Below, in pieces: positions 48,326 through 59,018 of a stretch of DNA of 64,000 bases. The DNA is taken from assembly GCA_947472645.1 (NCBI GenBank), contig CANJBQ010000004.1, positions 1 to 64,000 of the forward strand, in the 5' to 3' direction. Position 1 is the first letter of the stretch; each line of letters opens with the position of its first letter. The notes under the pieces were generated by a model. The model saw nothing but the letters and a program-made list of their open reading frames with translations, made no database searches and had not been told where the DNA came from. Both the position numbers and the translations under genes were made by a program. This DNA is from Burkholderiaceae bacterium (GTDB lineage Bacteria > Pseudomonadota > Gammaproteobacteria > Burkholderiales > Burkholderiaceae).

Positions 48326-49611
48326 AACTTACCACCTCGCATCAAAATACGATTTTCAGCATCTATTTTGAGTAGTAAGGCAATCCCGATGACATTCAAT
48401 AAAAGTGCTGAGCCACCATAGCTCACAAAAGGGAGTGTTAAACCTTTAGTGGGTAATAGTCCTAAGTTAACCCCCATATTAATAAAGGTTTGCCAGCCAA
48501 TCCAAATGCCAATTCCTTTTGCTACTAACCCAGCAAAACTACGATCAAGTTGTAAACATGTTCGGCCAATCATAAAAGCTCTTCGCACGATGTAATAAAA
48601 GCCAACAATGATGATCAACACGCCAACAAATCCAAGCTCTTCACCGATTACCGCCAAAATAAAATCTGTGTGTGCCTCAGGTAAGTAATGTAATTTTTCA
48701 ACACTACCTCCAAGCCCCACTCCAAACCATTCCCCTCGCCCAAACGCCATTAACGAGTGCGTTAATTGATAAGCTTTTCCTTGGGCTTGCTCTGGATCCC
48801 ATGGATCTAAAAATGCCATGATACGTTGGCGCCTAAATGGTGAAAAGGCCACAATAGAACTAAATGCTAAAAGGCCGATCAGAATCAAGTAACTAAATAA
48901 TTTAGCGCTAATACCGCCTAAAAATAAAATTCCCATTGCAATTCCTGCGACCACTAGAAAAGCTCCCATATCCGGCTCTAAAAGCAACAAGAGTCCAACC
49001 ATGGCAACGATAAAACCCATGGGTAAAAATCCTTTTACAAAGGAATGTAAAAATTCCTGGCGGCGAACTGTGTAATGAGCAACAAAAATAACACAAGCGA
49101 GTTTCATCAGTTCCGACGGCTGAAAATTCATCATTCCCAAAGGTATCCATCGTCTTGATCCTTTCACCGCATGCCCTACTCCAGGAATTAATACAGCGAT
49201 TAACAAAGCAATCGTAAAAACGAATATTAATGGGGCTATGCGATCCCAAACTTTGGAAGGTATTTGATAAGCTAGTAATCCTGCAATAACGGCTAATACA
49301 ATTGAGATAACGTGGCGGATTAAATAACTAATGCTTGTATGACTTCCTGTTTTCCCACTACCATTGGCAATGGTAATCGACGATGAGTACACCATTACCA
49401 CTCCCACTAGAACCAATAATATGACTGTCCATAATAACGATTGATCCCATTGCGTCATCCCCGAGCGTGAATATTTTTTTGTTTTCGTCGCATCTCTTAA
49501 CTCTGATCTGAAATCATTGAATCCTTCACGAATACCGCCACCAATTCCCGTTCTGGACCGTGACCACGCTTTTGAAAATCCACCAATACCTTGAGCAAGC
49601 ATATCTTTCAT
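48322..49611 (-). CDS. ftsW: FtsW, septal peptidoglycan glycosyltransferase
   Basis: SEDS-family polymerase working with FtsI. 429 residues with about ten helices. A hydrophilic N-terminal stretch of about 55 residues precedes WDQSLLWTVILLVLVG. Conserved: GSRRWIPLGMMNFQPSELMKL, LLLEPDMGAF, PEAHTDFILAVIGEELGF and LPTKGLTLPFVSYGGSAL. ATGA overlap with murD. Confidence 0.97.
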   Translation of the reverse strand: MKDMLAQGIGGFSKAWSRSRTGIGGGIREGFNDFRSELRDATKTKKYSRSGMTQWDQSLLWTVILLVLVGVVMVYSSSITIANGSGKTGSHTSISYLIRHVISIVLAVIAGLLAYQIPSKVWDRIAPLIFVFTIALLIAVLIPGVGHAVKGSRRWIPLGMMNFQPSELMKLACVIFVAHYTVRRQEFLHSFVKGFLPMGFIVAMVGLLLLLEPDMGAFLVVAGIAMGILFLGGISAKLFSYLILIGLLAFSSIVAFSPFRRQRIMAFLDPWDPEQAQGKAYQLTHSLMAFGRGEWFGVGLGGSVEKLHYLPEAHTDFILAVIGEELGFVGVLIIIVGFYYIVRRAFMIGRTCLQLDRSFAGLVAKGIGIWIGWQTFINMGVNLGLLPTKGLTLPFVSYGGSALLLNVIGIALLLKIDAENRILMRGGKL

Positions 49612-51209
49612 AGAGTAACTCTTATAGCTTGTATTTGATAAGTTAATTCATGAACTGCATTACCGAAAACCTCAGCTCTATGCACGTAATCTTTATACAT
49701 ATCTAAACTGGCACATGCTGGTGAAAGTAGTACCTTATCGCCTGTTTTCGCTATTTGAAATGCCGCTTGAACAGCTTCGTCCATATTGGTAACACGCGTA
49801 ACCTCTACCTGCGTATCCAGTAATACATCTTCAATATTTTGGGCGTCTTTACCTAATAAAATGACATGCTTTGCATACTGAGTGATGGGTTCACGTAAAG
49901 GTCTAAAATCTTGACCCTTACCTTCGCCACCAGCAATTAAAATGATTTGAGCAGCTGTTGAATTGATTCCAAGACCTTTTAATGCTGCAATAGTGGCGCC
50001 TACATTCGTTCCCTTACTATCATCAATGTATTCAACGTCAGCAATCACGCCGATACTTTGAACCCGATGCGGCTCTCCGTGATAATCTCTGAGTCCATGT
50101 AAGAGTGCGCCGATACCTAAGTCGATAGCCTGAGCTAAAGCAAGTGCTGCAAGCGTGTTCGTGGCATTGTGTCTACCTTTAATCATCAATGCTTCGGCGG
50201 GAATCAAACGCTTTATCTGCAACGGTTGTTCATACTCGTCAGAATGTTCTTTTGAACGTCGTCTTTTTTTCAATCCTAAATCTTCAGATGGCATGATCCA
50301 CGATAGCCAATCAATACCACCATTCATATCGCCGACAATCCCAAAGCTATCCGGCTCAAGTGGCGTCTCCATACCAAAGGTAATTACTCGACGAGTCTCC
50401 ATATCTTTGGGGCTCAACATGTTCATGACATACTGATCATCACGATTTAAGATCGGAATAGTATGTTCGCCAAATATTTTTTTCTTGGCGGCGCAATAAT
50501 GTTCCATATCACCGTGCCAATCCAAATGATCTTCAGTCACGTTGAGTACCGTTGCCACATCTGGATCAAAACTCGAGCTATAAAAGAGCTGGTAACTGGA
50601 TAACTCCAAAACCCAAATTTGGGGCAATAGATCTTCTAATAGGCATTGGCCTAATTTGTCTAATAATGACGGGCTAATATTTCCAGCAACCGCGACTGAT
50701 TTGCTGACCTTTTTACAAATCACTCCACATAAGGCAGTTGTTGTCGTTTTACCATTTGTGCCCGTAATGCCAATTACCTTAGGGTGATAATTTCTTTCGA
50801 CGTTTAAGGCCTTTAATGCCTGAGCAAAAAACTCTAACTCGCCCCAGATAAGAACTTGAGATTGCTGAGCCCGCTGTATCAACGCCGAGATATTGGCTTC
50901 TAACGGGGACAAACCAGGGCTCATCGCAATAATCTGTGTTTGAGTAAGATCGATCTTTTCTAAGTCTTCCCCAAAACTGGTTTTAATACCGTCATCATTT
51001 AACTGTTGAATTTTGTCTTGCAATGCCAAACTAATCGTCGACTCGTCCCTTGTATCATGAATCATGACTTTTGCACCTTGAGACATTGCCCATTTCGCCA
51101 TTGCCTGACCAGACTCTCCTATACCTAAAACTAATATAGTTGGAGCCGTTGTGAAGCTTTGACCAAAAGCGTTCATGATTTGCAAAGGTTGATTATTTTG
51201 ATTTGTCAT
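49608..51209 (-). CDS. murD: UDP-N-acetylmuramoylalanine--D-glutamate ligase MurD
   Basis: Adds D-Glu to the stem peptide. The ORF track starts 28 codons early, inside mraY; ATG 51209 overlaps the mraY stop as ATGA and gives 533 residues. P-loop [12 protein letters not shown] (about 148), [27 protein letters not shown] and [12 protein letters not shown] are present. Compared with E. coli MurD (438) it carries an insertion of about 30 residues (305-333), rich in Lys/Arg and Glu, before the IKGRHN block. Confidence 0.96.
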   Translation of the reverse strand: MTNQNNQPLQIMNAFGQSFTTAPTILVLGIGESGQAMAKWAMSQGAKVMIHDTRDESTISLALQDKIQQLNDDGIKTSFGEDLEKIDLTQTQIIAMSPGLSPLEANISALIQRAQQSQVLIWGELEFFAQALKALNVERNYHPKVIGITGTNGKTTTTALCGVICKKVSKSVAVAGNISPSLLDKLGQCLLEDLLPQIWVLELSSYQLFYSSSFDPDVATVLNVTEDHLDWHGDMEHYCAAKKKIFGEHTIPILNRDDQYVMNMLSPKDMETRRVITFGMETPLEPDSFGIVGDMNGGIDWLSWIMPSEDLGLKKRRRSKEHSDEYEQPLQIKRLIPAEALMIKGRHNATNTLAALALAQAIDLGIGALLHGLRDYHGEPHRVQSIGVIADVEYIDDSKGTNVGATIAALKGLGINSTAAQIILIAGGEGKGQDFRPLREPITQYAKHVILLGKDAQNIEDVLLDTQVEVTRVTNMDEAVQAAFQIAKTGDKVLLSPACASLDMYKDYVHRAEVFGNAVHELTYQIQAIRVTL

Positions 51210-52375
51210 CTTAATTTCAGACTCGATAACCCTATCAATACTAATAGGATGGTAATAATCCAAAAACGAACTACAACTTGGGTTTCTTTCCAACCACTTA
51301 ACTCAAAATGATGATGTAATGGAGCCATTTTGAATATACGTACTCCTTCACCATATTTTTTCTTGGTATATTTAAACCAAGTGACCTGGATCATGACAGA
51401 GAGCGTCTCAACCACAAAAATTCCACCCATAATGAAGAGCACAATCTCTTGCCTGACAATAACCGCGACTGTGCCTAATGCTCCTCCTAATGCAAGCGCT
51501 CCGACATCGCCCATAAAGACTTGTGCAGGATGAGTGTTAAACCATAAAAATGCTAACCCTGCACCCCCGAGTGCACCACAGAAAATCAGTAGTTCTCCGG
51601 TTCCAGGAATAAATGGAAAAATGAGATATTTAGCGTAAATTGCATTACCTGTCACATAGGCAAAGACCCCCAATGCCGCACCTACTAAAATTACCGGCAT
51701 TATGACGAGTCCGTCTAAACCATCCGTCAAGTTAACGGCGTTACTACTTCCTACAATGACCAAATAGGTAAGAATAATAAATCCAATCGCACCAAGCGGA
51801 TAATTAATGGATTTAAAAAATGGGACAACAATATTGAGGTTATCTACCATGTGAAATACAAAACCATCATTCTTCCATTTGATAATATTGCCAACAATTC
51901 CAGTATTCCCGTAATCGGTAATTGCGAAGACAAGATAAATAGCAGCAACAATACCGATCAGTGATTGCCAAAAATATTTCTCTTTAGAACTCATCCCCTT
52001 CGGATTTTTATAAACAACCTTACGGTAATCATCCACCCATCCAATAATTCCAAACCCAAGAGTTACCCATAAAACTGCCCACACAAATCGATTCGATAAA
52101 TCACTCCATAAAATAGTAGAAATGGCAATACTAATAAGTATCAGAATTCCACCCATCGTTGGCGTTCCAGTTTTCACTAAATGTGTTTTGGGACCATTAG
52201 CTCGAACGGCTTGCCCTACTTTTAATATGGTTAATCGACGGATCACCCAAGGGCCAAAAGATAAACCGATTAATAAAGCAGTTAACGTTGCCATGACAGC
52301 ACGAAAAGTAATGTAATTAAAGACACGAAAGAAACCAATGTCAGTTTGTAACCATTGAGCTAAGCTTAAAAACAT
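51206..52375 (-). CDS. mraY: MraY, phospho-MurNAc-pentapeptide transferase
   Basis: Integral membrane enzyme making lipid I from UDP-MurNAc-pentapeptide and undecaprenyl phosphate. 389 residues, about ten helices. Active-site aspartates are in VDDYRKV and [41 protein letters not shown] and [11 protein letters not shown] are conserved. Its start lies 10 bases inside the end of murF. Confidence 0.98.
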   Translation of the reverse strand: MFLSLAQWLQTDIGFFRVFNYITFRAVMATLTALLIGLSFGPWVIRRLTILKVGQAVRANGPKTHLVKTGTPTMGGILILISIAISTILWSDLSNRFVWAVLWVTLGFGIIGWVDDYRKVVYKNPKGMSSKEKYFWQSLIGIVAAIYLVFAITDYGNTGIVGNIIKWKNDGFVFHMVDNLNIVVPFFKSINYPLGAIGFIILTYLVIVGSSNAVNLTDGLDGLVIMPVILVGAALGVFAYVTGNAIYAKYLIFPFIPGTGELLIFCGALGGAGLAFLWFNTHPAQVFMGDVGALALGGALGTVAVIVRQEIVLFIMGGIFVVETLSVMIQVTWFKYTKKKYGEGVRIFKMAPLHHHFELSGWKETQVVVRFWIITILLVLIGLSSLKLR

Positions 52376-53853
52376 AAGCTTTCCTCATTGAGTAAACAGT
52401 TCACAATCCGTTCCATTTTGGTAAAACGTGAACCCTTAACGAGAACAGCAACCTCAAGATTGATAAAATCGGTTTGATAAGTTTGTAATTCGTTTTTGAG
52501 ATGTTGAAGTAATGCCTTTGGCTCCTTGAAATGCACCCCAAGTGATTTTTGATCATGAGTGCTCTCATCATTCCAAGATTGAAATCCTTCTACCGCCCGA
52601 ATAGCTAAATCTCCAGTCGCATAAAAATGCTGTATCCCTTTTCTTTTGGCATAAATCCCGACCTCTTCATGAAATTCATCACCTTTTTCTCCGACCTCTC
52701 CCATATCTCCTAATATGAGCCATCGTCTTCCAGATAGTTTCGCTAAAACATCTATAGCCGCGATTACTGAATCAGGATTGGCATTGTATGTATCATCGAT
52801 TAATCGCCCTAATTTTCCAAATGATGGCAGTTCATGACTTTGCATTCGTCCATTCACAGGCTTGAAGTTTTCTAGGCCACGACAGATTGCTAAATGATCT
52901 ACTTTTGCGGCATGTGCTACGGCAGCCGCAGCAATAGCGTTTTTGGCATTATGATCACCCAAAGTAGATAACTTGACTTGAATCACCTGAGCTTGAATAT
53001 CTTCCAGTAATTTTGGTAATTGAATTTCTAATAGGCCTTCTTGAATCCAATATCCATAGGCAGCAGCCTCAGAAATATGGGGCTCTTGACTCAATTCAAA
53101 ATCAATATATTGGAGACCCTTTGATAACTGCCTCCATATATTTGTGTATTCAGAGTCGGCAGGGAACACAGCAGTACCTTTTGGCTGAATGGCTTTAATC
53201 GCGTCACCATGCTCTATTGCAACTGCTTTTACCGTATGCATAAATTCTTGATGCTCCCGCTGCGCATTATTAATTAATACAATATTTGGCTGGGTAATAT
53301 TCGCCAAAAATTGTGTCTCTCCAGGATGATTCATACCAAGCTCTATAGCCGCGGCCTGATGCTTGTGATGAAGTCCAAGGAGAGTTAATGGCAAACCAAT
53401 TTCATTATTGAAATTACCCTGTGTTGCTAAGTAATGATCTTGCCCAAAAGATTCTCTAAAAATGGAGGCAATCATTTCTTTTACAGTCGTCTTGCCATTA
53501 CTTCCTGTTACTAAAGTAACAATGGGCTTTAACTCCATACGCCATTGTTTTGCCATTTGCTGTAAAGCGATAAGTGTATCTTTCACCAGCAAAACAGGAC
53601 AGCCCAGCGGAATACACTCCCTATTACTAGCTAACGCAGCTATTGCGCCTTTCTTAAAGATTTCGTCAAGAAATTGATTGCCATCAAATTTTTCACCACA
53701 AATAGCAATAAAAAAATCATTATTTTTAATGTTTCGACTATCCGTTGATATCGACTTCAAAGGTACATCTAATTTTGTTGCATCTATATTGATGAATTCG
53801 GACTCAGGCAATAATTCCTGCATTTTGCGAAGGGTTAAGAACTGGCCGCTCAC
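52366..53853 (-). CDS. murF: MurF, D-Ala-D-Ala adding enzyme
   Basis: Completes UDP-MurNAc-pentapeptide. 495 residues: [15 protein letters not shown] (UDP-binding domain), ATP loop [15 protein letters not shown] (about residue 114), [20 protein letters not shown] and LGDMGEVG. The start is GTG, overlapping the murE stop as GTGA with a GGGG tract upstream. Confidence 0.97.
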   Translation of the reverse strand: MSGQFLTLRKMQELLPESEFINIDATKLDVPLKSISTDSRNIKNNDFFIAICGEKFDGNQFLDEIFKKGAIAALASNRECIPLGCPVLLVKDTLIALQQMAKQWRMELKPIVTLVTGSNGKTTVKEMIASIFRESFGQDHYLATQGNFNNEIGLPLTLLGLHHKHQAAAIELGMNHPGETQFLANITQPNIVLINNAQREHQEFMHTVKAVAIEHGDAIKAIQPKGTAVFPADSEYTNIWRQLSKGLQYIDFELSQEPHISEAAAYGYWIQEGLLEIQLPKLLEDIQAQVIQVKLSTLGDHNAKNAIAAAAVAHAAKVDHLAICRGLENFKPVNGRMQSHELPSFGKLGRLIDDTYNANPDSVIAAIDVLAKLSGRRWLILGDMGEVGEKGDEFHEEVGIYAKRKGIQHFYATGDLAIRAVEGFQSWNDESTHDQKSLGVHFKEPKALLQHLKNELQTYQTDFINLEVAVLVKGSRFTKMERIVNCLLNEESLCF

Positions 53854-55415
53854 ACTACCCCCCGAATGGCTAAACGAATATGATCTTGATCTGAAAATAT
53901 AAATTGATTACCAGCAATCTCTTGCGTTTTTTCATGTCCTTTACCCGCAATCAAAACAATGTCGCGGGGATCAGATTGCTTTACTGAAGTTAGAATCGCA
54001 AATGCACGATCTACCACTCGATCAACTTTGCCTTCAAAATCGAGGGGTAAACCATCTACAATTTGTTGGATGATTTCCTCAGGGTTTTCCATGCGAGGAT
54101 TATCACTGGTAATAATGATATGGTTCGCATGCCGAGCAGCAATTGCTCCCATCAAAGGTCTCTTAGCAGTATCCCGATTTCCACCACAACCAAATACACA
54201 AATTAATTGCCCACCCCTTGCTTTTGCAATTGGCTGAAGCGCTAATAGGGCCTTTTCTAAAGCGTCAGGAGTATGAGCAAAGTCAACTACCATCATGGCA
54301 TGTTGGATATCTTGAGCGTTGATGATTTCCATGCGACCATCCACCGGCTTTAATTGTTGAATGACTTGTAAAGCTTTACTCATTTCAATTTGATTAGCCA
54401 ATAATGTTGCCAACACCGCTAATACATTGTAGGCATTAAATTCTCCTAAACAATCCAACTGAATCGGATAAAGATGCCCCTCAAATCGGCAATTAAATTT
54501 CACGCCTGTAGGAATGGTAGTTATATCTTGAGCAATTACAGTCTTTACCTTCAATTGTGCTTTAGGACTTAATTGATAAAATGACTGCTCATTTCCGTAA
54601 CTCCAAATGGTCAGATTTGATTTATGACAAAGCTCTTCAATCCATCTCATTCCAGTCGCGTCGTGCATATTTAGAATCACATGCTTAAGACTTACCGTTC
54701 TAAACAATTCAAATTTAGCTCTTGCATACTCATCCATATTGCCGTGATAATCCAAATGATCTTGGGTTAAATTGGTAAAAATAGCAGTTTTAAATTGAAC
54801 GCTACTTACACGACCTTGCTCTAGGGCGTGAGAAGATACTTCCATTGCAATATTCTTGAAACCCACTTGTTTCATTTCAGCAAGGATGCGTTGCACTCTT
54901 GCAGCATCAGGAGTAGTAAAGCCTGTCACTTTTAACTTTCCTATCTCTCCGTAACCTAGCGTGCCAAATATTGCAGTATCAGCAGTCTTACCCATCGCCT
55001 GAGATAACCAATGGGTAATCGTTGTTTTCCCATTCGTGCCTGTAACTCCGATCATATTCAAATCTTTAGATGGATTGCCGTACCACCAATCTGCGATTTC
55101 ACTAGCTAATGTCGCTAAGCGCGCAATTGGAATACACCTAGGATCTCCAAGAACGGCTCTTGCAGCAATATTGTCACTCTCTGGCCAATCCTCTGTGTCA
55201 TACAAAATCAATCCAGCACCCAGAGTAAGCGCCATGGGTATATGAATACGATTGTCACTGCGTCCCCTTCCTTTTCCAACTGGATAGGCGAGGAAGACAT
55301 CGCCAGGTTTTAGCAATCGTGTGTCCGATGAAAGATGTGCCGTACGCTCTACCTCACTCAACATTAAATGCTGAATGTCTTTCATAGTTGTGGAGGAGAG
55401 TGAGCTAGCCTGCAT
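53850..55415 (-). CDS. murE: MurE, UDP-MurNAc-tripeptide synthetase (meso-DAP type)
   Basis: Adds the third stem residue. 521 residues: SDTRLLKPGDVFLA, P-loop [15 protein letters not shown] (about residue 125), MEVSSHALEQGRV, and SDNPRMENP near residue 415. The DNPR motif marks meso-diaminopimelate rather than lysine as substrate, as expected for a Gram-negative. The start shares one base with the ftsI stop (TAATG). Confidence 0.98.
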   Translation of the reverse strand: MQASSLSSTTMKDIQHLMLSEVERTAHLSSDTRLLKPGDVFLAYPVGKGRGRSDNRIHIPMALTLGAGLILYDTEDWPESDNIAARAVLGDPRCIPIARLATLASEIADWWYGNPSKDLNMIGVTGTNGKTTITHWLSQAMGKTADTAIFGTLGYGEIGKLKVTGFTTPDAARVQRILAEMKQVGFKNIAMEVSSHALEQGRVSSVQFKTAIFTNLTQDHLDYHGNMDEYARAKFELFRTVSLKHVILNMHDATGMRWIEELCHKSNLTIWSYGNEQSFYQLSPKAQLKVKTVIAQDITTIPTGVKFNCRFEGHLYPIQLDCLGEFNAYNVLAVLATLLANQIEMSKALQVIQQLKPVDGRMEIINAQDIQHAMMVVDFAHTPDALEKALLALQPIAKARGGQLICVFGCGGNRDTAKRPLMGAIAARHANHIIITSDNPRMENPEEIIQQIVDGLPLDFEGKVDRVVDRAFAILTSVKQSDPRDIVLIAGKGHEKTQEIAGNQFIFSDQDHIRLAIRGVV

Positions 55416-57151
55416 TATCTATTCATCACTACTTTTTGGGTGAGTGATGAATCACTGTTTTGTACTAACTCTTTAACCATAGCATCTGGCTGAACTCCTA
55501 AAGAGCGTAATGCAGCTCCTGTTATAGTTGCAAATACTGGCGCAGCAACATCGCCACCATAATGCGAGCCCGCTGTTGGATCATCAATCACTACGGCTAC
55601 AACAATTCTTGGATTACTGATTGGTGCTATTCCAGAAAAGAATCCGTCGTAATGATTGCTGGCATAACCACCTTTACCCATTGATTTATGAGCAGTACCC
55701 GTCTTGCCCCCAACTCGATATCCTGGAACCTGCGCCTTTGGAGCAGTTCCACCTTCTTGAGTCACTAACTCCAACATGCCTCTCATCTCTATCGCGGTCT
55801 TTGCTGAAATAATTCTTGTGCCAACTGGTGGCTTATCCACTTTTAACATCGAGATCGGAACTAGCTCTCCATCACGAGCGAAAATTGTATATGCTCTTGC
55901 TAGCTGAAATAAAGAAGTCGATATCCCATAACCAAAGGACATGATGGCTTGGTCTAACTTTCCCCATTTTTCATAGGGCTTTAAAGTTCCAGCAACCGCA
56001 CCATAAATTTTGGGCGCTTGGCCAAAGCCTACTGACTGAAACATCCCCCACATATCTTCTGGTTGCATTTGTAATGCTATACGGCTAGTTCCAATATTGC
56101 TTGATTTTTGAATAATTTGAGAAACCGATAAAACAGAATACGAGTGTGTATCTGTAATAACTTTTTTACCAATCTGTAACTGCCCTATCGGTAATTGCGT
56201 TGTGGGGTTAATTAACCCCTTTTCTAGTGATAAAGCTATCGTAAACGGCTTCATTGTCGAGCCTGGCTCAAAGGTGTCCGTCAAAACACGATTTCGTAAC
56301 TGCTCGCCAGTTTTAGAACGTACATTAGGATCAAAGGATGGATAGTTTGCCATCGCTAAAACTTCACCCGTATAGGAATCTAAAACAATAGCCGCGCCTG
56401 CTTTTGCCTTATTGTCAATGACAGCTTTTTTGATTTCTTTAAATGCAATTGATTGGATTTTGCTATCTATCGAAAGCTGTAAATCAATTCCATTTCTAGG
56501 AGGTTGATAATCACCTAAATCATCAACAACACGTCCTAGTCGATCAATCACAACGTGCTTTTGTCCATCCTTACCCGACAAGGTGTCGTTGTTTGTTAAC
56601 TCCATTCCATCCAGACCCTTGTCTTGAATATCCGTAAAGCCAATGACGTGCGCCATTGCTTCACCTTCAGGATAATAACGACGGTATTCACTAGTGATTA
56701 AAATACCCGGTATTGCTAACTCTTTAATTTTGATTGCAACGCTCGGTTCAACTTGTCGACGTAAATACACTTGGTTTTTTTTATCTGATAATTTCTTTTT
56801 CAAATCGGATTCACTCATTTGCAATAGCTTGGCAAATGCCGTCACTTTGGCCGCTGATAAATCGTCTGGGATTGTTTCTGGATAAGCAATAATTGTTTTG
56901 GCTTCTAAGCTCGTAGCTAAAATTTCACCATTCCGATCTAAAATTTTTCCTCGAACTGAATTTAATATCAAGACGCGATTTACCTTTTTACCTTTTTCGG
57001 CATAAAAATCATTCCCGGGGCCTTGTATCCAAAAAGCCCTACCTAATAATGCGCAAAATCCAATAAACATAACAAATAAGACCATGCGGGAGCGCCACAT
57101 GGGCAAGCGCAACACTAAGGTGTTTGACGGACTTGGATTATTTATTTTCAT
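55415..57151 (-). CDS. ftsI: FtsI (PBP3), septal transpeptidase
   Basis: Class B penicillin-binding protein crosslinking septal peptidoglycan. 578 residues: short cytoplasmic tail, one transmembrane helix (about 22-40), pedestal domain with RGKILDRNGEILATS, and the transpeptidase with the serine nucleophile in GSTMKPF (298-301), SSN near 347 and KTGTAHKS near 485. The start lies 14 bases inside ftsL. Confidence 0.98.
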   Translation of the reverse strand: MKINNPSPSNTLVLRLPMWRSRMVLFVMFIGFCALLGRAFWIQGPGNDFYAEKGKKVNRVLILNSVRGKILDRNGEILATSLEAKTIIAYPETIPDDLSAAKVTAFAKLLQMSESDLKKKLSDKKNQVYLRRQVEPSVAIKIKELAIPGILITSEYRRYYPEGEAMAHVIGFTDIQDKGLDGMELTNNDTLSGKDGQKHVVIDRLGRVVDDLGDYQPPRNGIDLQLSIDSKIQSIAFKEIKKAVIDNKAKAGAAIVLDSYTGEVLAMANYPSFDPNVRSKTGEQLRNRVLTDTFEPGSTMKPFTIALSLEKGLINPTTQLPIGQLQIGKKVITDTHSYSVLSVSQIIQKSSNIGTSRIALQMQPEDMWGMFQSVGFGQAPKIYGAVAGTLKPYEKWGKLDQAIMSFGYGISTSLFQLARAYTIFARDGELVPISMLKVDKPPVGTRIISAKTAIEMRGMLELVTQEGGTAPKAQVPGYRVGGKTGTAHKSMGKGGYASNHYDGFFSGIAPISNPRIVVAVVIDDPTAGSHYGGDVAAPVFATITGAALRSLGVQPDAMVKELVQNSDSSLTQKVVMNR

Positions 57152-57416
57152 AATCCTTTTCCTTTATGTAAATAGTCTTATCTTGTTTTGGATCTTTCAT
57201 TCGTAATTGCTTGGAAGCAATCTCAACAATACGAGACGATTTCGATAAATCTCTTTGCTCATATTCCAAACGACTAATCTCTTGATTCAATCTCTGTTCT
57301 TGAAGTTCTAAACGATTTTTTTCTGCAAATAACATCCTCGCCCTTTGCTGAGAATAAACAAGCATCAATGAGCAGCCCATTAAAGTAATAATTAAAATCA
57401 CTACTGAGCGATTCAT
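57138..57416 (-). CDS. ftsL: Cell division protein FtsL
   Basis: 92-residue bitopic protein: transmembrane segment (about 4-21), then a heptad-patterned coiled coil rich in Gln, Glu, Arg and Leu (about 25-75), as in FtsL of the FtsQLB complex that activates FtsWI. Identified mainly by size, topology and position between rsmH and ftsI. The start overlaps the rsmH stop by one base (TAATG). Confidence 0.93.
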   Translation of the reverse strand: MNRSVVILIITLMGCSLMLVYSQQRARMLFAEKNRLELQEQRLNQEISRLEYEQRDLSKSSRIVEIASKQLRMKDPKQDKTIYIKEKDYENK

Positions 57417-58339
57417 TACTCACCCACCATTTCTGCTATGCGCATTACCGCTGATCTTGCGCGAGGATTTTGTTTTATTTCAAATGCACTTGGCTTAATA
57501 CGGCCAATAATTTTTAAAGGGGATTTAGGTAACTCAGACTCTCTCAACGGCAAACCTCTTGGGACGCTAAATTTACTGTGTGTCTGCATAAATTGTTTAA
57601 CAATACGATCTTCGAGCGAATGAAAGCTGATGACGACAAGTCGACCAGCTGGTTTTAAGAGTCTAAGAGCCATGTTTAATCCCTCTTCCAAATCTCGAAG
57701 CTCTTGGTTGATGTGAATCCGTATAGCTTGAAAGGTGCGCGTGGCCGGATCTTGATCGTACTCACGCGTGCGGACGACACTAGCCACGAGCGACGCGAGT
57801 TGCTTTGTGGTCTTGATGTCAATCCCCTCATCTCTGCTAGCAACAATCGCCTTTGCAATCGAGCCAGCATACCGTTCTTCCCCATATTCTTTAATCACCT
57901 TTGCAATACTTTTTTCGTCGGCTATCGCCAACCACTCTTGTGCACTTTGTCCCGCCTCGGAATTCATTCGCATATCGAGTGGTCCATCCATACGAAAAGA
58001 AAAACCTCGCTGCGCTTGATCGATTTGAGGCGAACTGATCCCCAAATCGAGCAATATTCCATCCAAACTTTTTGCTAAAACAATGTCTGACATCTTTGAA
58101 AATGATGTATGCGCAATTTTGAAGCGCGGATCGACAATGCTGTTGGCCTCCAAAATTGCTTGCGGGTCTTTGTCGATTGCCAACAATTGGCTGGTGCAGG
58201 TCATTCGTTCCAGAATTAACCGCGTATGCCCGCCACGACCAAATGTTCCATCGAGGTAGCTCGCATTTTCTAAAGGCGTCTCTCCAACCAAGGCGGTGAC
58301 TGCCTCGTCCAGTAATACCGGGCGATGACTGTAGGTCAT
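57416..58339 (-). CDS. rsmH: 16S rRNA (cytosine-1402-N4)-methyltransferase RsmH (MraW)
   Basis: SAM-dependent methyltransferase acting on the decoding centre of 16S rRNA. 307 residues: [16 protein letters not shown] motif [42 protein letters not shown] and [15 protein letters not shown]. Starts 12 bases after mraZ. Confidence 0.98.
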   Translation of the reverse strand: MTYSHRPVLLDEAVTALVGETPLENASYLDGTFGRGGHTRLILERMTCTSQLLAIDKDPQAILEANSIVDPRFKIAHTSFSKMSDIVLAKSLDGILLDLGISSPQIDQAQRGFSFRMDGPLDMRMNSEAGQSAQEWLAIADEKSIAKVIKEYGEERYAGSIAKAIVASRDEGIDIKTTKQLASLVASVVRTREYDQDPATRTFQAIRIHINQELRDLEEGLNMALRLLKPAGRLVVISFHSLEDRIVKQFMQTHSKFSVPRGLPLRESELPKSPLKIIGRIKPSAFEIKQNPRARSAVMRIAEMVGE

Positions 58340-58351
58340 AGTTCCAAAACA

Positions 58352-58780
58352 TCAGAAAGAAAATTGTCGTAAAGCTTCCGGCATACCTTGAGAGATTGCC
58401 ATTTGCTCTTTAGTGGCGTAAGTCGTCGCATCCCAAACTTCAAGATGACTACCCATGCCCAACAAAATAACTTCTTTCTCAATTCCGGAGGCGGCTCTTA
58501 ATTCGGGACTAATCAAAATACGGCCTGATCCATCCATATCTACTTCTGAAGCATTTCCAAGAAAAATTCGGCGCCACCAATTAGCTTCCATTGGCAACTT
58601 CGCAATGCGCTCACGAAAAATTTCCCATTCGGCTTGTGGGAATAGAATTAAACATCCCTCAGGATGTTTTGTCAGCGTTACACGCCCAAGACCCTCTGTT
58701 TGCAAGGCGTCACGATGCCGAGCCGGAATAGACATCCGTCCCTTAACATCTAAACTGATCGCCGATGCACCCTGAAACAT
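58352..58780 (-). CDS. mraZ: Transcriptional regulator MraZ
   Basis: 142-residue AbrB-fold DNA-binding protein, first gene of the dcw operon and its own repressor in E. coli. Two halves each contain the MraZ motif: [17 protein letters not shown] (about 10-26) and [19 protein letters not shown] (about 82-100). The repeats it should bind lie just upstream, the nearest doubling as the ribosome-binding site region. Confidence 0.97.
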   Translation of the reverse strand: MFQGASAISLDVKGRMSIPARHRDALQTEGLGRVTLTKHPEGCLILFPQAEWEIFRERIAKLPMEANWWRRIFLGNASEVDMDGSGRILISPELRAASGIEKEVILLGMGSHLEVWDATTYATKEQMAISQGMPEALRQFSF

Positions 58781-58789
58781 TCCATTTTC

Positions 58790-58814
58790 CCCACTTTTTC
58801 ACACTTTCTCCCAC
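58790..58814 (-). promoter_or_regulatory. MraZ-box array (three direct repeats)
   Basis: On the minus strand GTGGG (58810-58814), GTGTG (58800-58804) and GTGGG (58790-58794) recur at exactly 10-bp intervals. This is the spacing of the TGGGN-N5 repeats bound by MraZ. The array runs from the -10 element to the ribosome-binding region. Confidence 0.85.
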
Positions 58815-58841
58815 TTTAAAGCCTATATAGGGAATGGTCAA
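58813..58841 (-). promoter_or_regulatory. Promoter of the dcw operon (Pmra)
   Basis: TTGACC (58836-58841) and TAAAGT (58813-58818) on the minus strand with a 17-base spacer. The -10 touches the first MraZ repeat, so MraZ binding would compete with RNA polymerase. No other strong promoter was seen within the cluster. Confidence 0.75.
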
Positions 58842-59018
58842 GAGTTTTAGAGGAATTTTGATATAGTTTTTCTTGTATTTACAAGAGCTTAGAGTAATCC
58901 AAGTATATTTAATTATTAAAATAATAATATAAAACAAGGCCTTATAAAAGATATCTCATCTTTCAGTTGAAATAACTTGGTAAGAACCCTCATTCATGTG
59001 ACTAATTTATTAAAAATT

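Noticed and set aside
51210-51293. 28-codon extension of murD
   Set aside because: It lies inside mraY coding sequence; the ATGA overlap at 51209 is the natural start.
57891-58352. 153-residue minus-strand ORF overlapping rsmH in another frame
   Set aside because: rsmH with all its motifs occupies this region; the alternative frame has no family character.
58743-58937. 64-residue ORF across the dcw promoter
   Set aside because: It covers the -35/-10 elements and MraZ repeats and runs into mraZ out of frame.
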